From: Pseudomonas putida
GTDB lineage: Bacteria; Pseudomonadota; Gammaproteobacteria; Pseudomonadales; Pseudomonadaceae
Assembly (NCBI RefSeq): GCF_028682475.1
Contig: NZ_JANHLE010000036.1
Coordinates: 1-51,044 of the forward strand
Length of the DNA: 51,044 nucleotides
Direction: 5' to 3'
In this document: positions 1-7,400 of the stretch, piece by piece
Layout of the letters: every line of letters starts with the position of its first letter
How positions within the stretch are numbered: position 1 is the stretch's first letter
The notes under the pieces: generated by a model
The model's database searches: none
What the model was told of the DNA's origin: nothing
Seen by the model: only the letters and a program-made list of their open reading frames with translations
Program-made: the position numbers and the translations under genes

Positions 1-34
1 GTTCGAGCTGCACGCTATTGGCCGGTGCGAACAT
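1..34 (-). CDS. Start of an unidentified gene running off the left edge
   Basis: An ATG on the minus strand (32-34) has a good ribosome binding site, AAGGA, seven bases upstream. It opens a reading frame beginning MFAPANSVQLE that leaves the window. Eleven residues are too few to name a product. The call rests on the Shine-Dalgarno spacing and on the otherwise unexplained position next to a non-coding stretch. Confidence 0.4.
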   Translation of the reverse strand, partial: MFAPANSVQLE

Positions 35-272
35 GCGTTTGTCCTTAAACGGAGGGGAGAGAAACCACGCAACACCCAAGCGAAATTGCGCTTGAGCGGG
101 CGTAAACACCCGGAAACGCTACCAAGAGCGACAAAAAATAGATGTCAGACGCTTCCTAAACTGCATCTGTATTTTCTGGTCTTGCGTTGGCGAGTCACTC
201 AAGCCCGCTCCTACCGTAGAGGCTGTTTTCAAAGCATCAGGTCAAGACAGTTGCTCCCACCGTACCCACAGC
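35..272. other. Intergenic stretch, no gene
   Basis: This stretch lies between the gene leaving the left edge and tenA. It should hold the promoter of the leftward partial gene, and no convincing -35/-10 pair stands out. At about 200-213 there is a fragment of the REP arm (CAAGCCCGCTCCTAC), which looks like the remnant of a decayed REP element. The open frame crossing the region has no ribosome binding site and no recognisable protein. Confidence 0.5.
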
Positions 273-932
273 TCAAACCGCATCCAACCCCATCTGCCAA
301 AAGTCCGCTTCCAGCCGCGAAGCCTGGGCAAACACCTTGACCAGCTCCTCGAAGCGCCGCTCGGTCATCGTCCGAGCAGCCAGCTCATCCAGGTGCGCCC
401 TCGCAGCCGTGGCCACCCCCTGATACCCAGCCCCGGCATACTCGGCAATCCAGTCCCGATACGGATGATCTTCCAGCGCATCGACACCTTGTGGCGTCAG
501 GTTACGCCCAATCTCGGCATAACCGATCACACAGGGCGCCAACGCCACATGCAGATCGAGCAGATCCCCGGCCGCCCCGCAGTCCAGCACAAAGCGCGTA
601 TAGGCAACCGTAGCCTGATGCTCAGGCGTCGCCGCGAGGTCTTCGGGCGCCAACCCCCAACGCTGGCACAAGCGCACATGCAGCTCGGTCTCATCGAGAA
701 TCGCCGCCAACCCTGCCTGTGCGGCACGGATATCGGCCAGCGTGCGGCTCTTGTAGGCGGCCAACGCCCACGAACGGGCGAACTGGATCAGGAACAGATA
801 ATCCTGTACCAGGTACTTGCGAAACGCTGGCTGGGCGAGGGTGCCGGCGCCCATCTGGCGGACGAAGTCGTGGTCGACGTAGCTGTTCCAGTCGGTAGCG
901 GCGGCCTGTTTCAGGCGGTCAAAGATGTCCAT
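273..932 (-). CDS. tenA: TenA family aminopyrimidine aminohydrolase (thiaminase II, Cys type)
   Basis: 219 residues, the usual length of TenA. TenA enzymes hydrolyse aminopyrimidine breakdown products of thiamine to HMP for salvage, in the cytoplasm. Family signatures are visible: the N-terminal FDRLKQAA...W..Y..H.FV region, KYLVQDYLF, and near residue 134 the segment APCVIGYAEIG, which matches the PCYWLYYEVG region of Bacillus TenA and supplies the active-site cysteine. A late Glu near the C terminus (RLEADFW) fits the second catalytic position. It starts three bases after the stop of a second TenA-like gene, so both are probably cotranscribed from the TPP riboswitch leader. Some databases call such proteins transcriptional regulators, a historical misnomer. 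Confidence 0.85.
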   Translation of the reverse strand: MDIFDRLKQAAATDWNSYVDHDFVRQMGAGTLAQPAFRKYLVQDYLFLIQFARSWALAAYKSRTLADIRAAQAGLAAILDETELHVRLCQRWGLAPEDLAATPEHQATVAYTRFVLDCGAAGDLLDLHVALAPCVIGYAEIGRNLTPQGVDALEDHPYRDWIAEYAGAGYQGVATAARAHLDELAARTMTERRFEELVKVFAQASRLEADFWQMGLDAV

Positions 933-935
933 GGC

Positions 936-1583
936 TTATCCCTTGATATCGTAAGCGGCGTCGAAAAAGGCGTGCTCCAGCGCAACCGCGCGCAGGAAGA
1001 AGTCAGTACTGATTTGCGCTTGCGCCGGCCCTACCCGGTCCAGCTCCGCGCGCAGAAAGGCAACGAAATCCTGGAAGTCCTGGTTGTCGTGCAGGGTGAT
1101 CCACTCCGCATGCTCAAAGCGCGGCGGCAGATTTTTCTGCGCCCGCAGGGCCCAATCCAGGTACAGCCCTTCGGCAACGTTGAGCACCGCCAGCGCCGCC
1201 GCATAGGAACGGGTGGCCGCTGCCTCACGCATGATCGCCTTGAAACCTGCGGTCGGCACCGAGTCGGGTGCTTCAAGGCGCTGCGCCTGAGTTACCCCGA
1301 GCGCTTCGAAGGCGCGCAGGAAATAGGTGTTTTCTTCACCCGAAATCACCCCGGTGAAACGCCCCAGGCGGATGCGCGCCTCGAAGGTGTCGGCACTGGC
1401 AATGGCCGCACCGAGTAAGGTCAGGAAGGCATCAATGAAGCGGTGATCCTGGATCAGGTAATTGATCAGGACTGCGTCGTCGAGGCTGCCATCGAGCAGT
1501 TCGTTGACGAAACGGTGTTCGATCGATTGCGTCCAGCTTGGCTCGCTCTGGCGGCGAAGGGTATCGGTGAAGCGTTCGGTCAT
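936..1583 (-). CDS. TenA-like protein of the Cys-less (TenA_E) class
   Basis: A second all-helical TenA-family protein (215 aa from this start). It aligns with the family from MTERFTDTLRRQ onward and has the LINYLIQDHRF segment. Where Cys-type TenA has a cysteine, this protein reads LNVAEGLYLDWA, with Glu, so it belongs to the class thought to act on a different (formyl)aminopyrimidine intermediate in thiamine salvage. The start at 1583 is preferred because GAGG lies eight bases upstream and the homology begins there. An ATG at 1631, also preceded by GAGG, would add 16 residues. It is the first gene after the TPP riboswitch and lies three bases before tenA. Confidence 0.75.
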   Translation of the reverse strand: MTERFTDTLRRQSEPSWTQSIEHRFVNELLDGSLDDAVLINYLIQDHRFIDAFLTLLGAAIASADTFEARIRLGRFTGVISGEENTYFLRAFEALGVTQAQRLEAPDSVPTAGFKAIMREAAATRSYAAALAVLNVAEGLYLDWALRAQKNLPPRFEHAEWITLHDNQDFQDFVAFLRAELDRVGPAQAQISTDFFLRAVALEHAFFDAAYDIKG

Positions 1584-1675
1584 CGGGCTGTCCTCAACGA
1601 TGGCGACAGCGAGACCGGGTAACTCAGACATGGGCGGCCTCGCAGTGAGACCGGCAAAAAGGCAGGTAGGCAATC

Positions 1676-1771
1676 CCCATCCCTTCGCCGGCATGATCCG
1701 GATCAGGTTCGAAGGGTCACCGCGCTGCAGCTGCTAGCGGTTTCTCAGCCCGTTGCCGGGCTCCCCTTGGT
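1676..1771 (-). promoter_or_regulatory. TPP riboswitch (THI element)
   Basis: Read on the minus strand, the region has the THI-box core: a GGGGAGC start, the GGGCTGAGA turn, a variable stem, then ACCCTTCGAACCTGATCCGG and GCCGGCGAAGGGA closing the pyrophosphate-sensor helix. It lies about 90 bases before the TenA_E start, leaving room for an expression platform that could mask its ribosome binding site. Thiamine pyrophosphate would be expected to repress both tenA genes. Confidence 0.95.
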
Positions 1772-1815
1772 GGCCGAATCTATACAGCAAGCGGGGCGGA
1801 TTGTCACGCCGAGCG

Positions 1816-3003
1816 CTAGTGAATGCTGGAGGCCAGTTCAAAGATCGGCATGTACATCAGGATCACGATCAAGCCGATCAACAGGCCGATAAAGGTCATC
1901 AACAAGGGTTCGAACAGGCGTACGAACCACTCGATCCAGCGGCTGATTTCTTCGTCATAGAAGTCGGCGCTGCGCTCCATCATCTGCCCGAGATTGCCCG
2001 ATTGCTCGCCCGCCCGCAGCAAGCGCAGGGACACCGGTGTCACCAGTTGCCCGGCTTCCAGCGCAGCCGACAATGACAGGCCTTCACGGACCCGTTCACA
2101 GGCATGTTCCAGGCGTTGTTTGGCCGCGACGCCGAGCAGGCCGCGGGCCATCTCCATGGCGGTGAGAATCGGGATGCCGCCTTGCAGCAGGATCCCCAGG
2201 GAGCGGTAAAAACGCGCCAGCTCATACATCACCAGGCGTCGGTGCAGCGCCGGCAGGCGCTCCAGCTGGCGGTTCAGCCAGCGCCGCACGCGGGGATCGC
2301 GGCGCAGTACGAACAAACCTGCCATCAGGCCGAGAAAGCCCAGGCCCAACGGTGCCTGGTGGGCATGCAGGAACATCCCGGCCTGCATCAGCCAGCGCGA
2401 CAGCCACGGCAGTTCGGTGCCCAGGCCTTCGAACACCAGGCTGAAGCGCGGCACCACATAGCCGAGCAGAAACAGCACCACGCCACCGCCGACCAGCAAC
2501 AGTAGCAACGGATAGATCGAGGCGCTGACAATCTTCTGCCGCACTTCGTCCATGCGCTTGCGGTAGGCGACGTAACGCCCCAGGGCATCCCCCAGCGCGC
2601 CGGTTTTCTCGCTCGACTGCACCAGGGCGATGTACAGCGCCGGGAACACGCTGGGCAACTGGCCCAAGGCCTGAGAGAAGGATTTGCCTTCATAGAGCAG
2701 GCGTACCAACTCGCCGAGGGTCTTGCGCGCCTGGGGCGCCGACTCTTTTTCCGCCAGGCTTTCCAGCGCGTCAATCAGCGGCAGGCCGGCGTTGAGCAGG
2801 GTGGTCAGCTCCTGGCTGAACAGCACCAGGTCGAAGGTTTCTGCGCGGCGCCAACGCAACTTCGCAAAGCGCTCGCAGTTACGCACGCTGACCACCCGCA
2901 AGCCTTGTTGCTCGGCCTGCAGACGGGCCTGGCCGGCGTCCTGGGCGTCCAGCGTGAGCAGCACCACGCCGGATTTGCCCAATGCCTTGAGCTCGTAGCG
3001 CAT
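1816..3003 (-). CDS. xcmS: Type II secretion GspF-like inner-membrane protein (XcmS type)
   Basis: 395 residues, standard for GspF/PilC. Two repeated T2SSF domains are visible: the first around residues 55-185 (FSQELTTLLNAGLPL) and the second around 260-385 (YELARFYRSLGILLQGGIP). Three hydrophobic segments lie near residues 155-180, 205-230 and 365-390. It should be the platform protein that couples the ATPase to pseudopilus assembly. GGAGGA lies eight bases before ATG 3003, and the gene follows the pseudopilin gene by 15 bases. A two-gene xcmT1-xcmS operon with no other xcp genes beside it was described in P. putida GB-1 as needed for export of the Mn-oxidising factor (from memory, de Vrind and colleagues 2003). 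The symbol is by that analogy. Confidence 0.88.
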   Translation of the reverse strand: MRYELKALGKSGVVLLTLDAQDAGQARLQAEQQGLRVVSVRNCERFAKLRWRRAETFDLVLFSQELTTLLNAGLPLIDALESLAEKESAPQARKTLGELVRLLYEGKSFSQALGQLPSVFPALYIALVQSSEKTGALGDALGRYVAYRKRMDEVRQKIVSASIYPLLLLLVGGGVVLFLLGYVVPRFSLVFEGLGTELPWLSRWLMQAGMFLHAHQAPLGLGFLGLMAGLFVLRRDPRVRRWLNRQLERLPALHRRLVMYELARFYRSLGILLQGGIPILTAMEMARGLLGVAAKQRLEHACERVREGLSLSAALEAGQLVTPVSLRLLRAGEQSGNLGQMMERSADFYDEEISRWIEWFVRLFEPLLMTFIGLLIGLIVILMYMPIFELASSIH

Positions 3004-3018
3004 GGGTCGATCCTCCGC

Positions 3019-3441
3019 TTACTGCCAGCTGGTGATCTCGGCGTTCTCGCCGTCGCCGCCAGGCTGGCCGTCCTTGCCCATGGAGAGCAGGTCGTACTCG
3101 CCGTTTTCGCCGGGTTGGCGGTAGATGTAATTGCGTCCCCACGGGTCCTGAGGGACTTTTTTCTGCAGGTAAGGGCCCGACCAGCGGCTCTCATCACTGG
3201 GCGCGGTGACCAGCGCCTGCAGGCCTTGCTCGGAATTGGGGTAATGCCCCACTTCCAGGCGATACAGGTCCAGCGCCTTGCTCAAACCTTCAATCTGCGC
3301 CCTGGCCACCTTGGCCTCCGAGCGCCCCAACTGACTGAAATACTTGGGGGCGACGATGCCGGCAAGCAGACCCAGTACCACCAACACCACCAGCAGTTCG
3401 AGCAGGGTGAACCCTTGTTGCGCGTACTTTTTTTTGTTCAT
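3019..3441 (-). CDS. xcmT1: Major pseudopilin, GspG-like (XcmT1 type)
   Basis: 140 residues. A type III signal reads MNKKKYAQQG followed by FTLLELLVVL, so prepilin peptidase would cut after Gly10 and methylate Phe. Glu at mature position 5 is present. The C-terminal part has GspG hallmarks: HYPNSEQGLQAL, WGRNYIYR and a Gly/Asp-rich calcium-binding tail (GKDGQPGGDGEN). The start at 3441 is chosen because the leader peptide begins there, with GGAGG upstream; the longer open frame above it has no pilin features. It would polymerise as the pseudopilus of the secretion system encoded on both sides of the oxidase operon. No prepilin peptidase gene is in the window. Confidence 0.93.
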   Translation of the reverse strand: MNKKKYAQQGFTLLELLVVLVVLGLLAGIVAPKYFSQLGRSEAKVARAQIEGLSKALDLYRLEVGHYPNSEQGLQALVTAPSDESRWSGPYLQKKVPQDPWGRNYIYRQPGENGEYDLLSMGKDGQPGGDGENAEITSWQ

Positions 3442-3529
3442 GACAAGGCCCTCCGTAGTGCGCCTGTCAGGGCTTATGCAATTGCCGTGCGCGTCTGCGT
3501 CAAGCCTTTGCGCCACGGGCCCGGCAAGG

Positions 3530-3544
3530 CGGCACAGTGCTTGC
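3530..3544 (+). promoter_or_regulatory. Sigma-54 promoter (-24/-12) for the transglycosylase gene
   Basis: CGGCAC-AGTGC-TTGC matches TGGCAC-N5-TTGC with one mismatch, and the essential GG and GC doublets are ten bases apart. Transcription would start near 3556, giving a leader of about 60 bases before the transglycosylase ATG. Confidence 0.6.
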
Positions 3545-3570
3545 GTCAGTGACTGAAAGCCTCGGCAATC

Positions 3571-3595
3571 GGGGCATATGCCCCACTTTTCGGGG
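3571..3595. promoter_or_regulatory. GGGG/CCCC inverted repeats between xcmT1 and the transglycosylase
   Basis: The perfect palindrome GGGGCATATGCCCC (3571-3584) overlaps a second repeat, CCCC-N7-GGGG (3581-3595). It is about 130 bases upstream of the xcmT1 start and resembles repeats before the oxidase, gspE and amyloid operons. It is probably a regulator site for xcmT1-xcmS. I do not see a clean sigma-54 promoter in the leftward direction. Confidence 0.45.
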
Positions 3596-3618
3596 AACGC
3601 AACGGGGAGGGCGTGACG

Positions 3619-4224
3619 ATGCACTGGCTCACTGCAGGACTCTTTGTTTGGCTGGCGTGGACCCACCAGGTCCAGGCCGATGTGTACATCTCCATCAAGA
3701 CCGACGGCAGCTATGTGCTGTCCAACGTTCACCGACCGGGCCGCACCTATCAACGGGTGATCAGCGAACCCGGAGTGAGCCTGGCCAGCAGCGGACAGGC
3801 GCAACTGATCACCGGCATGCCCTATGCCGAGCTGGTGGCTGCTGCGGCCGAAGCCAACGACTTGCCGGCGGCACTGCTGCATGCGGTGATCCAGGCCGAG
3901 TCCCGCTACAACCCTAATGCGCGCTCGCCCAGTGGCGCAGTCGGGCTGATGCAGTTGATGCCCGACACCGCACGTGAGTTGGGGGTCAAGAATTCGCTGG
4001 ACCCAGCTTCAAACCTGCAGGGTGGGGCGCGCTACCTCAAACGCATGCTGAACCTGTTCGACAACGACATCACCCTCGCCGTGGCTGCGTACAACGCCGG
4101 CCCTGATGCGGTGATGCGCCGCGGCCGGGTGGTGCCGCCCTATGCCGAGACCCAGCGTTATGTGCCGAAAGTGTTGCGCCAGTACCGGCGCTTGCAGGGT
4201 CTGGCCATGGATGCGCCGCTGTGA
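3619..4224 (+). CDS. Periplasmic lytic transglycosylase (SLT family)
   Basis: 201 residues with a signal peptide ending near VQA-DVYIS. An N-terminal DUF4124-like segment (YISIKTDGSYVLSN) precedes a lysozyme-like SLT domain at about residues 75-190. The catalytic Glu is in HAVIQAESRYNPNA, followed by the family motifs GAVGLMQLMP and AVAAYNAGPDAV. It cleaves peptidoglycan glycan strands with 1,6-anhydro-muramic acid formation. The ATG at 3619 is preferred over GTG 3613 because GGGGAGG lies eight bases upstream. Dedicated transglycosylases often accompany trans-envelope secretion systems, so it may open the wall for the neighbouring type II-like apparatus. It appears to have its own sigma-54 promoter. 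Confidence 0.88.
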   Translation: MHWLTAGLFVWLAWTHQVQADVYISIKTDGSYVLSNVHRPGRTYQRVISEPGVSLASSGQAQLITGMPYAELVAAAAEANDLPAALLHAVIQAESRYNPNARSPSGAVGLMQLMPDTARELGVKNSLDPASNLQGGARYLKRMLNLFDNDITLAVAAYNAGPDAVMRRGRVVPPYAETQRYVPKVLRQYRRLQGLAMDAPL

Positions 4225-4294
4225 GTGGGAGCGGGCTTGCCCCGCGATGCGATGTGCCTGACAGCGCGCAATCGCGGGGCAAGCCCGCTCCCAC
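4225..4294. repeat. REP element pair (inverted)
   Basis: Two 24-base REP copies in inverted orientation (GTGGGAGCGGGCTTGCCCCG and its complement) around a 22-base centre form a long hairpin directly after the transglycosylase stop. The same pair is found near 25.6 and 44.0 kb, and a half copy near 51.0 kb. It may end transcription or stabilise the mRNA 3' end. Confidence 0.92.
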
Positions 4295-4305
4295 TGGTGA
4301 CCCTA

Positions 4306-4340
4306 CCCCCGAATAGGGGGAATAGCGGGGAAAAACCCCC
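4306..4340. promoter_or_regulatory. Enhancer-like inverted repeats upstream of the oxidase operon
   Basis: CCCCC-GAATA-GGGGG (4306-4320) is followed by GGGG-AAAAA-CCCCC (4327-4340). They are centred about 107 and 87 bases before the predicted start of transcription, a usual place for binding sites of sigma-54 activators. Similar CCCC-N6-GGGG repeats precede the response-regulator/gspE operon. Confidence 0.55.
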
Positions 4341-4393
4341 AATTGAGATTCATTCAATAGTTTAAGTAACTGAAAAACAACAATAAAAAACAA

Positions 4394-4408
4394 TGGCACG
4401 AGGTTTGC
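4394..4408 (+). promoter_or_regulatory. Sigma-54 promoter of the multicopper oxidase operon
   Basis: TGGCAC-GAGGT-TTGC is a perfect match to the -24/-12 consensus TGGCAC-N5-TTGC and is followed by T. Transcription should start near 4420, about 34 bases before the oxidase ATG. In P. putida GB-1 the Mn oxidase genes depend on the sigma-54-type response regulator MnxR (known biology), which fits a promoter of this class here. Confidence 0.85.
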
Positions 4409-4453
4409 TCAAGCCTCTCCAGAGTCCACTTGCACCCTCAGAGGCACGCCACG

Positions 4454-7400
4454 ATGACTCCGATCAAAGGCTCCGTCCTGACTTCACTGCTGATCACCGC
4501 CGCCACCTTGGGCTGGCAAACCGTCAGCGAAGCCGCCGTGCGCTGCGAGCGCAATCTGGTGGCCAATGTGGTGGCCCTCGATCAGCCACTGATGTTCAAC
4601 CGCCTCGGTGCGCAAAATGCCAACGGCATGATGTTCGCCCTGCGCCGCGATGTGGTCGATGTGAATCAGGTGTCTCTGGACAACGGTGGCGCAGCAGTAC
4701 CGGGCAAGGTCACCCTGCGCCCGGACAAGCGGCCGCGGCCGATTGTGCTGCGCGTGGCGGCCGGTGACTGTCTCACCGTGAACCTGCAGAACCTGTTGGC
4801 CTACCAGGCCAACCCGAACAAGCACGGCATCGATCACGAGGAAGAAAACGAAGGCGAGGAGAACGAAGCCGAAGAAGCCGAAGGTAATGAGGCTGCTGGC
4901 GAGGAGGGCTTCGTGGCCGATGAGCAGGTCACCGACCGCCATGTCGGCTTTCAGGTCAACGGCATGCAGGCGGTCAACAGCATCGGCGACATTGCCGCCA
5001 ACACCGGACGTAACGGTAACTTTCTGGTCGCCCCCGGCGGCACCCGCACGTACACCCTGTATGCCGAGCGCGAAGGCGCTTTCGCCGCCACCAGCAAAGG
5101 CGCCACCTTCGGCGGCGAGGGCAGTGCCGGCAACGTCTCCAATGGTCTGTTTGGCCAGGTGGTGGTGCTGCCGAAAAATGCCCGTACCTACCGCAATACC
5201 CTGACCGAAGAAGAAATGCGCCTGGCCACCACTGGCCGCGCACCGACCGGTCAGCCCATCGTTGACTACCAGGCACGCTACCCGCAGCGCGAACCCTGGA
5301 TCCGCGAAGGCAAGGCCGGTTCGCCGATCATTGCCATGGTCGATGGCAACGAGATCATCAACAGCGAAACCGATGCCGTGGTCATGGGCCCGAATGCCGA
5401 TGGCAGCTTCCCGCCCGCGACCTACCCACTGGAAAGCATCGGCAAGCGCAACCCGGCAGTGCCCAATCGCCTGGAACCGTTCCGCGATTTTGCCGCGCAG
5501 TTTACCGATGAGGCGGCCGCCACCCAGGCCTTCCCCGGTTATTGGGCAGACCCGGTAATGGGGCATGTGCTGGAACCGACCCGCGACTCGTTCATGATCA
5601 ACTACGGCTCAGGGGGTATGGGCGCTGAAGTGGTGGCCAACCGTCTGGGCGTGGGGCCGATGCATGACTGCCTGTCATGCGCCTACGAAGAATTTTTCCT
5701 CAGCGCACACACGGTCGGTGACGTCGCCATGCTGGTGGATGTGCCAGCCAACGTCGGCCTTGAGAACATTCGCCCAGGGCAGACGCCGAGCGCCGATCAG
5801 GTCGGCGTCAAGGCCAGCATGGCCCTGTTCCCGGCGGAGCCTGCCAACGTCAACCACAGCTACATCGGTGACTTCGTCAAATTCCGCAATACCCACAATG
5901 GCCATGAACAGCACATCTTTCACCTGCATGGGCACCAGTGGCTGTTCAACCCCAACGACGACAACTCCGACTATGTCGATGCCCAGGGCATTGGCCCGGG
6001 TGCCGGTTACACCTATGAGATCGCCAACGGCGGTTCGGGTAACCGCAACCGGGTAGCGGGCGACGCGATCTATCACTGCCACTTCTACCCGCACTTTGCC
6101 CAGGGCATGTGGAGCATGTGGCGGGTGCATGACGTGTTCGAAGAGGGCACCCGGCTGGAGGTATCCAGCCAGGGTGAGGATGGTTATCACACTGAGCCTT
6201 ACGCCCTGCGCAGCGGTAAACCGGCTGCTGGTGCGCGCGCCTTGCCAGACGGTGAAATCATCGCCGGGACGCCGATTCCGGCGATCGTCCCGCTACCCGG
6301 CAAGGCCATGGCGCCGATGCCTGGCATGGTGTCGGTGATTCCGAAACTGGGCGAACCCCTGGTCGCCGCGAACGATGACGACGAAGAAGGCGATGACGAT
6401 TCCGCTCATCACGATGCCGCGCCTCGGGCCGTCGGTTCGCTGGCCCTGGTCGATCGCACCGACGCCAACCGCAACTCCGATGGCAGCCTGAAAAACCCTG
6501 GCTATCCGTTCTGGATTGGTGGCATTGAAAGCACCGTGGGGCAACGTCCGCCGACGCCACCGCTGGACATGCTCGACCCGGCCAAGGCCCAGCAACTGAA
6601 AAGCACCGGCAACGCCCTGTGGGCCAACCTTGATCCGGCCCAGGTCGGCGGTTGGGACGGTGGCTTGCCACGCCATGCGCTGGACGGCATTTCGGCCGGT
6701 GGCGAGGTTGACGTGACCACCACCGCGCTGGACTTCACCAAACAGATCACCAAGGCCAAAGCAGTGTTCCTGCCGGAAGAGGGCACGGATGTCGAACAGG
6801 CCGCGATGCGCTTCCATTCCAAGCTCGAACACCCCAGCTATGCGGTATTGCCGGGTAACCAGACCGTAGCGCGCAACTTCCGCACCAATGGCGCGGCGCC
6901 TACTGCCGGCGCACCGTTCTTCGAGCCGTGCATGGACGACCGCGCCAAGCGCCTGACCCAGGGCGCCGGTGTCGGCGAGTTCAACAGCGGCGAGCGCCTG
7001 GATGGCATGAGCTTCACCGGCTCCTCGACCTTTACCGCCGACCGTCCGCGCATCTACAAAGGCGCCAATATCCAGTTCGACGCGGTGTACAACAAGGTTG
7101 GCTACCACTTCCCGCAGGCGCGCATCATCTCGCTCTGGGAAGACGCCTGGCCGGTGATCAACAAACAGCGTCCGCCAGAACCGCTGGTGATGCGCATCAA
7201 TACCTTCGACTGCGTGATGTACCAGCACACCAACCTGATTCCGTCGTTCTACGAGATGGACGACTATCAGGTGCGCACTCCGACCGACGTCATCGGTCAG
7301 CACATCCACCTGCCGAAATGGGACCTGACTGCAGCCGATGGTTCGGCCAACGGCTGGAACTACGAAGACGGCATCCTCTCGCCCGGCACCGTGGTTGAAC

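Noticed and set aside
86..340. Small open frame near the left edge
   Set aside because: No ribosome binding site, Arg/Pro-rich shadow-like composition, and it runs into the tenA 3' end in the opposite sense.
3442..3882. Upstream extension of the pseudopilin open frame
   Set aside because: It lacks pilin features and overlaps the divergent transglycosylase gene; the prepilin leader begins at 3441.
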